Made by a program: the position numbers and the translations under genes. The notes below the pieces were generated by a model, which saw nothing but the letters and a program-made list of their open reading frames with translations, searched no databases and was not told where the DNA came from. A stretch of DNA of 64,000 bases from contig NZ_VOHD01000003.1 in NCBI RefSeq assembly GCF_007859395.1, positions 1,037,028-1,101,027 of the forward strand, in the 5' to 3' direction. This document shows, one piece after another, positions 35,184 through 44,240 of the stretch. The stretch's first letter is position 1. Every line of letters begins with the position of its first letter. Origin of the DNA: Planomicrobium sp. CPCC 101110. GTDB lineage: Bacteria; Bacillota; Bacilli; Bacillales_A; Planococcaceae.

Positions 35184-35208
35184 AGCTCTCGCTATAGCGG
35201 GTCTTTTT
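35170..35208. terminator. Bidirectional terminator
   Basis: AAAAGACCCGCTA/TAGCGGGTCTTTT stem, shared by the serine hydrolase gene and the convergent ABC transporter operon. Confidence 0.9.
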
Positions 35209-35929
35209 ATAATACCTTCTCCAAAAAATCCCGGGCACGGTCTGTTTTTGGATTGTTGAAGAATTCAACTGGGTTGCCTTCCTCCACCAAAACACCGTGA
35301 TCCAAGAACAAGACACGGTCTGCCACTTCACGCGCAAAGCCCATTTCATGGGTGACAACTGCCATCGTCATTCCGGATTTTGCCAAGTCTTTCATAACAT
35401 CAAGCACTTCTTTAACCATTTCAGGATCGAGTGCTGAAGTCGGTTCATCAAACAGCATCAATTCCGGTTCCATCGCAAGCGCCCGCGCAATGGCGACACG
35501 CTGTTTCTGGCCGCCGGACAAGCTGCTCGGATAAGCCTTTTCTTTAGGCGCCAAGCCCACCCGCTTCAACAAAGCCCGCGCTTTTTCTTCCGCAGCCGCT
35601 TTTTTTTCGCCTTTTACTTTGATTGGCGCATACGTCAAGTTTTCAAGCACAGTCATGTGTGGGAACAAATGAAAATGCTGGAACACCATGCCGATTTGCT
35701 GACGGACTTTCTGGTTTTCTTTAGTTGACTCCATCAAGTTCTGCCCGTCGATCCATATGGTTCCGGATGTCGGTGTTTCAAGCAAGTTCAAGCAGCGAAG
35801 AAACGTAGATTTTCCGGATCCGGAAGGACCGATAATCGAAACCACTTGGCCTTTTTTGATTTCAGTCGTGATATCTTTCAAAACCTCGTGATTGCCAAAA
35901 CTTTTATGCAGTTTTTCTACCTTAATCAC
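35207..35929 (-). CDS. artR: Amino acid ABC transporter ATP-binding protein (arginine type)
   Basis: 240 aa polar-amino-acid ATPase. Walker [10 protein letters not shown] (about 34-42), Q-loop FQHFHLFPH, signature [15 protein letters not shown], Walker [13 protein letters not shown], and the H-loop THEMG. It powers the permease/binding-protein pair upstream in the same operon, overlapping the permease gene by eight bases. Gene order and lengths (263/219/240 aa) match B. subtilis ArtPQR (YqiXYZ), and ARG-type boxes precede the operon. Arginine as substrate is inference. Confidence 0.88.
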   Translation of the reverse strand: MIKVEKLHKSFGNHEVLKDITTEIKKGQVVSIIGPSGSGKSTFLRCLNLLETPTSGTIWIDGQNLMESTKENQKVRQQIGMVFQHFHLFPHMTVLENLTYAPIKVKGEKKAAAEEKARALLKRVGLAPKEKAYPSSLSGGQKQRVAIARALAMEPELMLFDEPTSALDPEMVKEVLDVMKDLAKSGMTMAVVTHEMGFAREVADRVLFLDHGVLVEEGNPVEFFNNPKTDRARDFLEKVL

Positions 35930-36581
35930 TTTTTTTCAGCCTCCGTTCGAACATTCTTCCAATCACTGTTAGTCCCATGACGAGACACCAGTAGATGACG
36001 CCGACAAAGAGCAGCGGTTCGAAGTTTCGGAACAAGTCAGCTCCGACCACTTGCGCGCGGCGCATCAAGTCCAAATAGCCGATGGTCGACACGATGGCGG
36101 ATTCTTTTGTTAGTGTGATGAATTCGTTCATCAATGCAGGCAGTATATTTTTCAATGCTTGCGGCAAGATGATGTCTTTCATCATTGCCCGGTATGGAAT
36201 CCCAAGAGCATGCGCGGCTTCCATTTGCCCTTTGTCAACCGCTTGGATTCCAGCACGGATAATTTCAGAAATATAGGCTGACGAGTTTAGCCCGAATGCC
36301 AAAATGGCGGCTAAAAATGCATCGATATCATAACCTGTCAATTGCGGAACAGCATAATAAATGATCATCAGCTGAAGGATGAGCGGCGTTCCGCGGAATA
36401 CAGAAGTATACGCGTCAGCAGCCCATCTTAACGGTTTGATATGGCTGATTTTGCAAAGCGCCAAAAGGGTGCCGAAAATGGCTCCCAAAATAATGGCGAA
36501 GAAAACAAATTTTAATGTAACCCATATCCCTTCCAGCATGAAGGGGATATAGGGCACCATTTGCGAGAAATCCAGATTCAT
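35922..36581 (-). CDS. artQ: Amino acid ABC transporter permease
   Basis: 219 aa His/Glu/Gln/Arg-type inner membrane permease with about five helices. The EAA loop is clear: [22 protein letters not shown] (about 142-163). The N-terminal [15 protein letters not shown] and the [14 protein letters not shown] segment are characteristic. It lies between the binding protein and the ATPase gene in a three-gene operon. Confidence 0.92.
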   Translation of the reverse strand: MNLDFSQMVPYIPFMLEGIWVTLKFVFFAIILGAIFGTLLALCKISHIKPLRWAADAYTSVFRGTPLILQLMIIYYAVPQLTGYDIDAFLAAILAFGLNSSAYISEIIRAGIQAVDKGQMEAAHALGIPYRAMMKDIILPQALKNILPALMNEFITLTKESAIVSTIGYLDLMRRAQVVGADLFRNFEPLLFVGVIYWCLVMGLTVIGRMFERRLKKSD

Positions 36582-36615
36582 AGTTTACATCTCTTTTCCA
36601 AAATAATAATGATGG

Positions 36616-37407
36616 TTATTCAGTCAATTCTTCCGACAGCCACTTGTCTTTCAATTCCTGGAGTTTGCCGCTTTCTTCAGCTTCTTTCAGGACCTTATTA
36701 ACATCATCCACCAACTCGCTTCCTTTAGGGAAAGCTACAGCCATACCCGGTGAACTTGTTGTTGGATCATCAAAATGTGCCAGGTCCTGGGCTTCGGTAT
36801 AGCCGAATCCGGCTGCTTTGTCCATATAAACTGCATCAACGCGGTTGCTCAAAAGTTCCTGGATCAAAGCGCCCGATTCATCAAGTGCTTTGATTTCGAA
36901 GTTGATGCCTTCATCAGCTTTGATTTGGTTGGCCCCTTCTTCTTGAATAGAGCCGAGTTGGACTCCAAGAGTCTTGCCTTCCAAATCTTCCAGGGATTTG
37001 ATAGAGGAATCTTTTGTAGTAATGAAAATTTCCCCTGAACGGTTGTATTCTGTAGAGAAATCAACGTTTTCTTTGCGTTCATCAGTAGCTGACATTCCAG
37101 AAAGTACCATGTCCACACGGTTGTTTTGCAGTGCCCCGATCAAACCGTCGAATTTCATATCAGTAATCTTCAACTCATAGCCGAGTTCATCAGCAATGTG
37201 ATTGGCAAGATCAATGTCAAAACCGACAAATTCGCCTTCCGGATTGCGTGATTCAAAAGGTGCGAAATCCGCAGAAGTCGCCATTTCCAACACTTTGTCT
37301 TCTGATGCGCCCTCTGAACCTGTTTGGCTTTCTTCTGTACTGCCGCAAGCCCCTAACAGTAAAGTGAACGAAGCGGACATTGCGATAAAAGTATTTTTCA
37401 TTTTCAT
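36616..37407 (-). CDS. artP: Extracellular amino-acid-binding lipoprotein of the ABC transporter
   Basis: 263 aa type 3 solute-binding protein. A signal peptide with lipobox LLLGAC gives an acylated Cys near 21, followed by a Ser/Gly/Glu linker, then TSADFAPFE, GFDIDLANHIADELG, FDGLIGALQNNRVDMVLSGMSAT and VDAVYMDKAAG, typical of arginine/polar amino acid receptors. The ATG at 37407 has GGGGGAA upstream; a TTG at 37422 overlaps this. First gene of the operon. Confidence 0.9.
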   Translation of the reverse strand: MKMKNTFIAMSASFTLLLGACGSTEESQTGSEGASEDKVLEMATSADFAPFESRNPEGEFVGFDIDLANHIADELGYELKITDMKFDGLIGALQNNRVDMVLSGMSATDERKENVDFSTEYNRSGEIFITTKDSSIKSLEDLEGKTLGVQLGSIQEEGANQIKADEGINFEIKALDESGALIQELLSNRVDAVYMDKAAGFGYTEAQDLAHFDDPTTSSPGMAVAFPKGSELVDDVNKVLKEAEESGKLQELKDKWLSEELTE

Positions 37408-37431
37408 TAGTTTTTCCCCCAATAAGATATT

Positions 37432-37469
37432 TATGGATATTTATTCGTTAAAATGAATTTTAACAGATG
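37432..37469 (-). promoter_or_regulatory. Tandem ArgR/AhrC (ARG) box candidates
   Basis: Against the core TGNATWWWWATNCA, 37434-37447 matches 13 of 14 (CGAATAAATATCCA on the minus strand) and 37454-37467 matches 12 of 14 (TGAATTTTAACAGA on the plus strand). Written as 18-bp boxes they are two bases apart, the usual spacing for a hexameric ArgR. Located just upstream of the binding-protein gene. Confidence 0.6.
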
Positions 37470-37582
37470 AGATTTCTTTTGTGAAGGTTAATATAGCGGC
37501 AAAATGAATTTTATCTATTTCAATTATTCTGGCTTTCTAGTGGAAAATTATCGTATAATAAGGTTTATATGGAGGGGATAAG

Positions 37583-38197
37583 GTGAAAAAGTTACTTTTA
37601 ACTGGATTTGAGCCGTTTTTGGACTTTACGGTAAATCCGACAATGCGCATTGTAGAAGAATTGGACGGAATGGAAATTGGGGGATATACAGTGATTGGCA
37701 GAATCATGCCGGTGGATTTTGGGACTTCGGGTTCTAAGCTTTTAAGTTTTATTGAGGAAATAAAGCCTGAAGCCGTCATTTCGCTTGGCTTGGCCGCAGG
37801 CCGTTTCAAAATGACGCCAGAACGCATTGCGATCAACTTCAAAGACGGTCCTGTAGACAACGAAGGCAACAAGCCTATTGATGAACCGATTAGGGAAGAA
37901 GGGGAACCGGGTTATTTGTCGGCATTGCCTATCCGCAAAATGGTGGACCGGTTGATAGCGGACAACTTGCCGGCAGAAATCTCCAATACAGCTGGTGCAT
38001 ATTTATGTAACAATGTGATGTATGAGGGCTTGCATTACGCAAAAACGCAAAAACCGGAAATGCCATCTGGTTTTATCCATATACCGGCTTCCCATGAGCT
38101 GGCGATTCAGCACGGGAAAATTCCAAGCTGGTCGCACGAGGATTTAGCCCATGGGATAAGGATTTGCATAGAAGTATTGGGTGAAGAAAACAAATAG
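37583..38197 (+). CDS. pcp: Pyrrolidone-carboxylate peptidase
   Basis: 204 aa C15 cysteine peptidase that removes N-terminal pyroglutamate. Catalytic triad residues are in place: Glu80 in PERIAINF, Cys142 in NTAGAYLCNNVMY and His166 in GFIHIP. It begins with the family motif LLTGFEPF. Start is GTG at 37583 after GGGGATAAG. Cytosolic, monocistronic, followed by a palindromic terminator. Confidence 0.95.
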   Translation: MKKLLLTGFEPFLDFTVNPTMRIVEELDGMEIGGYTVIGRIMPVDFGTSGSKLLSFIEEIKPEAVISLGLAAGRFKMTPERIAINFKDGPVDNEGNKPIDEPIREEGEPGYLSALPIRKMVDRLIADNLPAEISNTAGAYLCNNVMYEGLHYAKTQKPEMPSGFIHIPASHELAIQHGKIPSWSHEDLAHGIRICIEVLGEENK

Positions 38198-38224
38198 AGC
38201 GCTGCAGCTGCAGCGCTCTGTTTT
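38196..38224. terminator. Terminator, perfect 24-bp palindrome
   Basis: 38196-38219 is a perfect palindrome with core CTGCAGCTGCAG and GAGCG/CGCTC flanks, followed by GTTTTC. It lies between convergent pcp and the HAD phosphatase gene. Confidence 0.75.
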
Positions 38225-38883
38225 CATATGATTTCCCAATTTCGCTGTTTTGCCACAGTAAGGAGGCGGGGCTCTGGCTGAACAGCCACAGGACGGCCGA
38301 CTAGTTCCAGTACAGGCAAGTCGGAATGGCTGTCGCCGTAGGCGGCGCTATTCTTCCAATCGATATCCTTTCCTTGCAGGGCTTCTTTTATTTTTTCTGT
38401 TTTTAACGCTCCCTGAATATGGGATATCGATGCTTTATGATCCAATATATTATTTTTATATGGGATTTCAGTGCCGATAATCGTCTTGATCGGCATATGC
38501 TGCGTGGCCGCATGCAAAAGAGGTACAAAAGCGCCTGACACCAGCATTACATGATCGTTGTTTGCCACATGCTGCCCAAGGCGTTCTACTACACGTTGAT
38601 TCATGTCCCCATGCATTTTATCGGCAATTTCACGAAAGAAGTTTTCAAGATCTCTTTGGGAAAACGATTCAAGAGCGGACAAGTATGCTTGGACAGATCG
38701 GGCCCGCATTTTCTTCTCAGGATAGATTTTCAGCTTGCTTCCAATGTATGGGGGTAAAATGTTCCGGAAAAACTGGCGGTAGCGGGCATTGTGCTCGGGA
38801 TGGTCTTTCAGATGGGCCATCATCAATTGAAAAGTTTCTTTTGAGTACAGCGTTCCATCAAAATCAAATATGGCGACACGCAT
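38224..38883 (-). CDS. HAD-IB family phosphatase (SerB-like)
   Basis: 219 aa. HAD motif I FDFDGTLY with both aspartates, motif II in VMLVSGAF, a conserved Lys near ALKTEKIKEAL, and motif IV AYGDSHSDLPVL. An inserted helical cap lies between (about 15-85). It resembles the SerB/HAD-IB hydrolases; the phosphate substrate is unknown. The start at 38883 has GGAGTG upstream; a GTG nine bases further up is less likely. Confidence 0.87.
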   Translation of the reverse strand: MRVAIFDFDGTLYSKETFQLMMAHLKDHPEHNARYRQFFRNILPPYIGSKLKIYPEKKMRARSVQAYLSALESFSQRDLENFFREIADKMHGDMNQRVVERLGQHVANNDHVMLVSGAFVPLLHAATQHMPIKTIIGTEIPYKNNILDHKASISHIQGALKTEKIKEALQGKDIDWKNSAAYGDSHSDLPVLELVGRPVAVQPEPRLLTVAKQRNWEII

Positions 38884-39041
38884 TCTTATCACTCCGGTTC
38901 ATGAGATTTCTCTTCTTTCTATCATATCGAAAAAAGAAGAGTCCATCTAGTGTATTCCGTTCTTGAATCCAGGTTTATCCAGCTTCTTCTTGCGGGTATA
39001 GAAAAGAAAATTGGAGAGCACTCGAACTAGGAGGACAAAAC

Positions 39042-39332
39042 ATGCATAAGCAGCGAATTACAGTGGGATATGTAGAGTTGACAGAAGAAGAAAGCGACAG
39101 ACTTTTCCAGGAGGTAAAAAAAGATAAGGAAATTGATAACTATAGCGACCTGCAGATTTTGATGGATGATTTTGATTCCCGTATTGTTGAACCGGAGTTT
39201 AAACCGTTGGCAGATGTACTGGCTGAAGAAGCGCCGGAAGAAGTGGACGGGCAGGCGGAACGCTATATCGAGATATTCAATAAACTTGAAAACGACTCCC
39301 GTTACCGCATCAAATCATCAAATCAAGATTAA
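39042..39332 (+). CDS. Acidic hypothetical protein (96 aa)
   Basis: Unrecognised small soluble protein, strongly acidic in the middle (VLAEEAPEEVDGQAERY). AGGAGG precedes the ATG and a strong terminator follows, so it is a real gene. No membrane segment or catalytic motif seen. Confidence 0.7.
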   Translation: MHKQRITVGYVELTEEESDRLFQEVKKDKEIDNYSDLQILMDDFDSRIVEPEFKPLADVLAEEAPEEVDGQAERYIEIFNKLENDSRYRIKSSNQD

Positions 39333-39336
39333 TGGT

Positions 39337-39368
39337 AACCGTTCAAGCCTTCGCTTGAACGGTTTTTG
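39337..39368 (+). terminator. Terminator
   Basis: Perfect 12-bp stem AACCGTTCAAGC/GCTTGAACGGTT with CTTC loop and TTTT tail. Confidence 0.93.
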
Positions 39369-39476
39369 TTTTTAAAAAATGAAAAAAACCGGCTCCAACA
39401 GAATAAAAAAGATGGCAAGTAGGAATAATAGAGAACTCGCAATATTTTATAAAGTTAAATTTTTATAATTAACCCA

Positions 39477-39505
39477 TTGACTTTGAAAAGGCTTTCATTT
39501 AAGAT
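39477..39505 (+). promoter_or_regulatory. Promoter of the hexuronate/hexonate operon with an embedded cre-like site
   Basis: TTGACT (39477-39482) and TAAGAT (39500-39505) are 17 bases apart. Between them, 39483-39497 (TTGAAAAGGCTTTCA) fits the CcpA cre consensus WTGNAANCGNWNNCW at every fixed position except one, with TGAAA/TTTCA half sites. CcpA here would block RNA polymerase, giving glucose repression. Confidence 0.65.
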
Positions 39506-39510
39506 TTTAC

Positions 39511-39535
39511 TAAATCGATTTACTAAACCGGTTTT
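39511..39535. promoter_or_regulatory. Two tandem palindromic operators for the LacI-type regulator
   Basis: TAAATCGATTTA (39511-39522) is a perfect palindrome; TAAACCGGTTTT (39524-39535) contains the perfect AAACCGGTTT. Both have the CG centre typical of LacI-family operators and are 13 bases centre to centre, just downstream of the -10. Autoregulation of the operon by its first gene is the simplest reading. Confidence 0.7.
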
Positions 39536-39548
39536 GTGAGGAGAGCCC

Positions 39549-40553
39549 ATGAAAAAAACAACTATGCAAGATGTAGCGTTAAAAGCAGGTGTTTCCAAAA
39601 GTACGGTCTCACAATATATCAATAACCGGTATGAGTTTATGGGTGTTTCGACCAAACTGAGAGTGGAAGAAGCGATTAAAGAACTCGGCTATATACCAAA
39701 TCACGTCGCAAAAAGTTTGAAGCAAAAGAGATCCGGTACAATTGGCGTAATCGTAGCGAATATCCTGCACACATTCTCGACGGAAATTATTCGAGCGATT
39801 GAAGATGTCTGTGAAAGAAACGGCTGCCATTTGTTCGTATGCAATGCAGACGACCAACCTGAAAAAGAACGCCTCTATATTAATATGCTGCTGGCAAAAC
39901 AAGTTGATGGACTCATAATTTTTCCTACCAACGGCAATCAAGAATATTACAAGCAGTTGAAAAGAGAAGAGTTTCCTATCGTTTTTGTCGATCGAATGAT
40001 AGATGAACCGATTTATCCGACGATTTTACTCGACAATGTAAGCGCTTCGAAAACAGCCGTCGAAAAGTTGGTTGAAAAAGGAAGAAAGAAAATTGGTCTT
40101 GTATCAACATCCATAGCCCAGAAAGTCACTCCCCGTGTCGAACGCATAAGTGGATACAAGAAAGCGCTGTCAACGAATGGCCTTGTCAATGAAGCAGATT
40201 GGATTGTCGCAGAGGAACGGCATTTGATCAAAGAGAAACTGCAAGTTCTATGGGAGAGAGACAATCGTCCGAATGCTTTTTTTGCTACAAACGATTTAGC
40301 GTTGATTGAACTGCTGAAATTCGTTAAAAAAAACAATCTTGCTGTGCCAAAAGACATTAGCATAATCACAATAGACGATTCGCCATTTTTGGAAATTGCG
40401 ACTACGCCTATATCGGTCATAAAGCAGCCAACTTTTGAGATGGGGAAAGACGCGGCTGAATTACTGCTGCAAATGATTGTAAGTAAAAAAATCAACAAAG
40501 TTTATGCAGAAAGCAGGTATTCGCCTGTGTTGATCGAAAGAGAGTCAATATAA
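39549..40553 (+). CDS. LacI family transcriptional regulator (KdgR-like)
   Basis: 334 aa. N-terminal helix-turn-helix MQDVALKAGVSKSTVSQYIN and hinge helix (HVAKSLKQKRS), then a periplasmic-binding-like effector domain (GTIGVIVANI, LLAKQVDGLIIFPT, ITIDDSPF). First gene of the sugar-acid operon, behind tandem palindromes it probably binds. A B. subtilis KdgR-type role (response to KDG or a related sugar acid) is inferred from its neighbours. ATG with GAGGAGAG upstream. Confidence 0.88.
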   Translation: MKKTTMQDVALKAGVSKSTVSQYINNRYEFMGVSTKLRVEEAIKELGYIPNHVAKSLKQKRSGTIGVIVANILHTFSTEIIRAIEDVCERNGCHLFVCNADDQPEKERLYINMLLAKQVDGLIIFPTNGNQEYYKQLKREEFPIVFVDRMIDEPIYPTILLDNVSASKTAVEKLVEKGRKKIGLVSTSIAQKVTPRVERISGYKKALSTNGLVNEADWIVAEERHLIKEKLQVLWERDNRPNAFFATNDLALIELLKFVKKNNLAVPKDISIITIDDSPFLEIATTPISVIKQPTFEMGKDAAELLLQMIVSKKINKVYAESRYSPVLIERESI

Positions 40554-40573
40554 AGCCACTGGAGGGAAACGAC

Positions 40574-41530
40574 TTGCCTAAGGATTATGGTGTATTAACA
40601 ATTGGGGATGCCATGATTACAATGAATCCTAAAACGACAGGGCCGTTGCGCTATGTGGACCAATTCGAGCGGAAAGTTGGCGGAGCTGAGATGAACTTCG
40701 CAATCGGATGCGCGCGTCTAGGTTTGAAAAGCAGATGGATAAGCCGCCTTGGAAAAGATGAATTTGGAAAAGTAATCTACAACTTCGCGCGTGGAGAAGG
40801 GATTGATGTTTCAGCGGTCGAGTTTGTTGAAGGAATTCCAACATCGCTGAATTTCAAGGAAATTCATGCAAACGGGGCTGGAAAAACATACTACTACCGG
40901 AATCCTTCACCTATTGTGGAGCTTAGAGCAAATGATATATCCGAGGAAATGTTCGAAGGCATCGACGTGGTCCATTTGACCGGTGTTTACTTGGCCATCG
41001 GAGAAGCAAACCTGCTGGTTGCGCAAAAAATAATTGAAATTGCCAAGCGAAAAGGGATCCTTATCTCGTTTGATCCGAATATCCGCCTTAAGCTGTGGAG
41101 TATCGAAAAAGCAAGAAAAGCTTATGAAACCGTTCTGCCGGAAGTCGATATTTTACTGACCGGCCTTGATGAAATCCAGCTAATATCCGGAAAACAAACA
41201 ATCGAAGAATTAGTTGAGTACGTGAAGAAATTTGGGATTCGTGATCTTGTAATCAAAGATGGCGAAAAAGGTTCGAAATTGTTCAGGAATGGAAACTGGA
41301 CCGAATCACCAGGTTTTTCCGTGACACCGATTGATACGGTTGGTGCAGGTGATGGCTTTGATGCAGGATATATTTACGGAATATTGAATGATTTGACCGA
41401 AGCCGATTTGCTCAAGTTCGCCAACGGTGTAGGAGCACTAGTAACTACTGTGACAGGCGATAATGAAGGCCTTCCATACTTGGAAGAAGTCAAGGACTTT
41501 GTAAGCAACAAGAGAGTAGTGGAACGGTAG
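40574..41530 (+). CDS. kdgK: PfkB family kinase, probable 2-keto-3-deoxygluconate kinase
   Basis: 318 aa ribokinase-family enzyme. Substrate-side GG motif in KVGGAEMNFAIGCARLG (about 33-50) and the ATP/anion-hole motif DTVGAGDGFDAGY (catalytic Asp about 258). Phosphorylates KDG to KDPG, the substrate of the aldolase at 46555. Start is TTG at 40574 after GGAGGGAAA. The substrate assignment comes from operon context. Confidence 0.85.
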   Translation: MPKDYGVLTIGDAMITMNPKTTGPLRYVDQFERKVGGAEMNFAIGCARLGLKSRWISRLGKDEFGKVIYNFARGEGIDVSAVEFVEGIPTSLNFKEIHANGAGKTYYYRNPSPIVELRANDISEEMFEGIDVVHLTGVYLAIGEANLLVAQKIIEIAKRKGILISFDPNIRLKLWSIEKARKAYETVLPEVDILLTGLDEIQLISGKQTIEELVEYVKKFGIRDLVIKDGEKGSKLFRNGNWTESPGFSVTPIDTVGAGDGFDAGYIYGILNDLTEADLLKFANGVGALVTTVTGDNEGLPYLEEVKDFVSNKRVVER

Positions 41531-41609
41531 CTGTCTGCAGCAATACTCTAGGGAAGTGTTTTATGAAATCTTGACAAGCAATAGATCAACTTAGAATAGG
41601 AGAGAAGCC

Positions 41610-42620
41610 ATGACTACGGTCAAAGTGCCTTTTGAGGAAGTCGAAAGTTTGATTGAAGCGAAACTGATCAGATCAGGAGTAGCATCCGAACATGCTGCAA
41701 AAGTAGCTCAAATTCTGATCCATGCCGATTTGCGCGGTGTTAACTCTCATGGTGCCTTGCGGACAGAGCATTATATAAGCAGGTTGGAGGCGGGAGGCAT
41801 CAATCCTAAACCGGAAATTTCTTTCAGATCAACAGGGCCGGTGACCGGTATTGTTGATGGAAATGATGGTTTTGGCCATGTGATAGCGGATGCTGCAATG
41901 GGCCATGCTATTGAAATGGCAAAGGAGAACGGTGTTGGAATGGTGACGGCCATGAACAGCAGCCATTGCGGTGCACTCAGCTATTTTGTCCAAGAGGCGA
42001 CCAAACACAACTTGATCGGTATCGCGATGACCCATACAGATAAAATCGTTGTACCATTTGGAGGCAGAGAAGCTTTTCTGGGTACCAATCCGATTGCCTA
42101 TGGGGTGCCGGCAAAATCGGAAAAGCCATTCATTTTGGATATGGCAACATCCAATGTCGCATTAGGGAAGATTTTGCAGCATAAAGCAGAAGGCAAAGAA
42201 ATTCCTTTAGGCTGGGGGGTGGATGAACAAGGAACTCCCGTTGCCGATCCAGCCAAGGTGGTTTCCTTATCACCGTTCGGAGGCCCTAAAGGCTCGGGGC
42301 TGTCCATGATAGTTGATATCTTTTCTGGATTGCTTGCAGGAATGGCCTTTGGACCACACATCAACAAAATGTATGGTGATCTGGATAAGAAAAGAAAATT
42401 GGGCCATTACTTCTGTGCCATAAACCCCTCTGCCTTCACGGATTTGGAAAGCTTTTTAACGCAAATGGATGCAATGATCCAGGAAATACGGAAAGTTCCT
42501 CCGGCGGAAGGCTTCACAAGCGTCTTGGTTCCCGGAGAAATCGAACAAAGAAACGAAGAACACAATAGGGAAACTGGTGTTCAGATTGCAGCAGCAACGT
42601 ATGATTACTTGAAAGCATAA
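41610..42620 (+). CDS. Ldh family NAD(P)-dependent oxidoreductase (malate/lactate/ureidoglycolate type)
   Basis: 336 aa member of the L-sulfolactate/malate dehydrogenase family that includes YiaK and AllD. Conserved pieces: [12 protein letters not shown], the catalytic-His region [35 protein letters not shown], and [15 protein letters not shown]. It interconverts 2-keto acids or hydroxy acids, perhaps a keto-aldonate in this pathway. About 80 bases separate it from kdgK, the longest internal gap at this end of the operon. Confidence 0.87.
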   Translation: MTTVKVPFEEVESLIEAKLIRSGVASEHAAKVAQILIHADLRGVNSHGALRTEHYISRLEAGGINPKPEISFRSTGPVTGIVDGNDGFGHVIADAAMGHAIEMAKENGVGMVTAMNSSHCGALSYFVQEATKHNLIGIAMTHTDKIVVPFGGREAFLGTNPIAYGVPAKSEKPFILDMATSNVALGKILQHKAEGKEIPLGWGVDEQGTPVADPAKVVSLSPFGGPKGSGLSMIVDIFSGLLAGMAFGPHINKMYGDLDKKRKLGHYFCAINPSAFTDLESFLTQMDAMIQEIRKVPPAEGFTSVLVPGEIEQRNEEHNRETGVQIAAATYDYLKA

Positions 42621-42670
42621 GCTTTCGAGTGGTGATAAAGCAATACACTATATTTAAAGGGGAGAATAAC

Positions 42671-43675
42671 ATGAAGAAGAAATGGTTGACGGGAATTTTC
42701 GCTTCAGTTCTAGTTTTAGGGGCATGCGGTTCTGATAATGCAAGTGAAGGTGAAGGCGGTTCTGGGTCTGGAGAAACTATCAAATGGGAGTTTGGCCATT
42801 TGGCTGACGAAAACCATATTTGGCATAAAACAGCTCAAAAATTCGAGGAATTAGTAGAAACAAACTCAGATGGACAAATGGAAATCACCATTTACCCGAA
42901 CAATTCGCTAGGTGGAGAAACAGATACCATCAACTCAATCCAAGCTGGAAGTGCAGATATGGTAATCTCTGGAGAAACTTTGCAAAACTGGGCTCCAAAC
43001 GCCGCATTGATGGCAGTTCCTTATGCTTTCCGTGATTTAGAGCATGTTAAATCGGTAGTTGAAGGGGAAATCGGTGAGCAGATCAAACAGGAAATCAGCG
43101 ATGAAGCGGGATTGACTGCACTCTACTACCATACGCGGGCACCGCGTAACTTAACATCGAATGAGCCGATCACATCTCCAGCTGATTTAAATGGGTTCAG
43201 CATGCGTGTACCAAACGTGCCGTTGTTCTTGGATGTTTGGCAAGCTGCTGGCGCATCCCCGCAAGTAATGGATTTCAATGAAGTCTTTACTGGTTTACAG
43301 CAAGGGGTTATTGATGGGCAGGAAAACCCGGTCGACTTGATCCAAAGCGGTGGATTGGCTGAAGTCCAAGATTACGTAAACCGTACAGAGCACGTATATT
43401 CATGGATTTACATCTTGGTAGGGAACGAACAATACAATGCGCTTTCAGATGAATTAAAGCAAGTTGTCCAAGATGCTGCTGCCGAAGCTCAGACATACGG
43501 AGAAGAATTATATGAATCAGAAATTTCAACGATTGAACAGGAATTGCAGGATGAAGGAATGGAATTTGTGGATGTTGACCAAGATGCATTCCGTGAAGCG
43601 ATGACTCCTGCTGTCGAAGCTGCTTTGACACCTGAACAATTGGAACTGTACAAACAAATTTTAGCTGTTGAATAA
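42671..43675 (+). CDS. TRAP transporter substrate-binding lipoprotein (DctP family)
   Basis: 334 aa extracytoplasmic receptor for a TRAP carrier. Signal peptide with lipobox LVLGAC (Cys near 19) and a Gly/Ser/Glu linker, then FGHLADENHIWHKTAQKF, PNNSLGGETDTINSIQAGSADM, GFSMRVPNVPLF (the conserved arginine that binds carboxylates) and VIDGQENP. The ligand is a sugar acid by context. The ATG at 42671 has GGGGAG upstream. A stem-loop follows before the next gene. Confidence 0.92.
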   Translation: MKKKWLTGIFASVLVLGACGSDNASEGEGGSGSGETIKWEFGHLADENHIWHKTAQKFEELVETNSDGQMEITIYPNNSLGGETDTINSIQAGSADMVISGETLQNWAPNAALMAVPYAFRDLEHVKSVVEGEIGEQIKQEISDEAGLTALYYHTRAPRNLTSNEPITSPADLNGFSMRVPNVPLFLDVWQAAGASPQVMDFNEVFTGLQQGVIDGQENPVDLIQSGGLAEVQDYVNRTEHVYSWIYILVGNEQYNALSDELKQVVQDAAAEAQTYGEELYESEISTIEQELQDEGMEFVDVDQDAFREAMTPAVEAALTPEQLELYKQILAVE

Positions 43676-43684
43676 TATTTGAGT

Positions 43685-43718
43685 AAGGCACCTTTGGCTG
43701 ATTAGCCAATCGTGCCTT
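43685..43718 (+). other. Intercistronic stem-loop between receptor and membrane TRAP genes
   Basis: AAGGCAC/GTGCCTT outer stem and TGGCT/AGCCA inner stem with a three-by-three internal loop and GATT tetraloop. No long T-run follows, so it probably protects the 3' end of the receptor message or partly terminates, giving more receptor than membrane subunits. Confidence 0.65.
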
Positions 43719-43742
43719 TCCATTAGGAAAGGGTGAAAAGGA

Positions 43743-44240
43743 ATGTCGCTGTTCCGAAAATTGATAGACCGGACGCTCGCTTTCTTAACGATTGCCAGTT
43801 TCTCGGGTGTCATTATTGTTGTTACAATTCAAATCATTTCCCGTTTCGCTCCATTCTCATTTATCTGGACGGAAGAATTGACGCGTTATTTATTTCTTTA
43901 TGGAATAAGCTTTGGCGCCCCTTTAGCATTAATGCGAAATGAATTTATCAATGTGGACATGCTCCTCAATAAAATGCCTGATAACTTCCGCAGATACTAT
44001 GAAGTGCTTATTTATTCCACAATTATTTTGTTGAGCTTGGTAATGGCAAGAGAAGCTTATGGCTTCACGTTGCTTGGCAGCAACCAAAGATCCGCAACAT
44101 TGCCATTCCAGATGTCGGTGGTCCATGCATCATTGCTGATTTTAAGTGTGTTCATACTTTTTTATGCAGTGATAAAAATTATCGACCTGTTGAAAAACAA
44201 GCAAGATTACAGCCAGAACTATGGAGGCGATGATTACTAA
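43743..44240 (+). CDS. TRAP transporter small permease (DctQ family)
   Basis: 165 aa with four membrane helices (about 15-35, 48-66, 87-106, 128-147). FIWTEELTRYLFLYGISFGA is the conserved DctQ loop. It partners the large permease; its stop overlaps the next start as TAATG. AAAGGG precedes the ATG. Confidence 0.92.
   Translation: MSLFRKLIDRTLAFLTIASFSGVIIVVTIQIISRFAPFSFIWTEELTRYLFLYGISFGAPLALMRNEFINVDMLLNKMPDNFRRYYEVLIYSTIILLSLVMAREAYGFTLLGSNQRSATLPFQMSVVHASLLILSVFILFYAVIKIIDLLKNKQDYSQNYGGDDY

Noticed and set aside
41573-41596. TTGACA followed by TAGAAT before the Ldh-family gene as an internal promoter
   Set aside because: The spacing is 15 bases and the predicted transcript would start at or beyond the SD.
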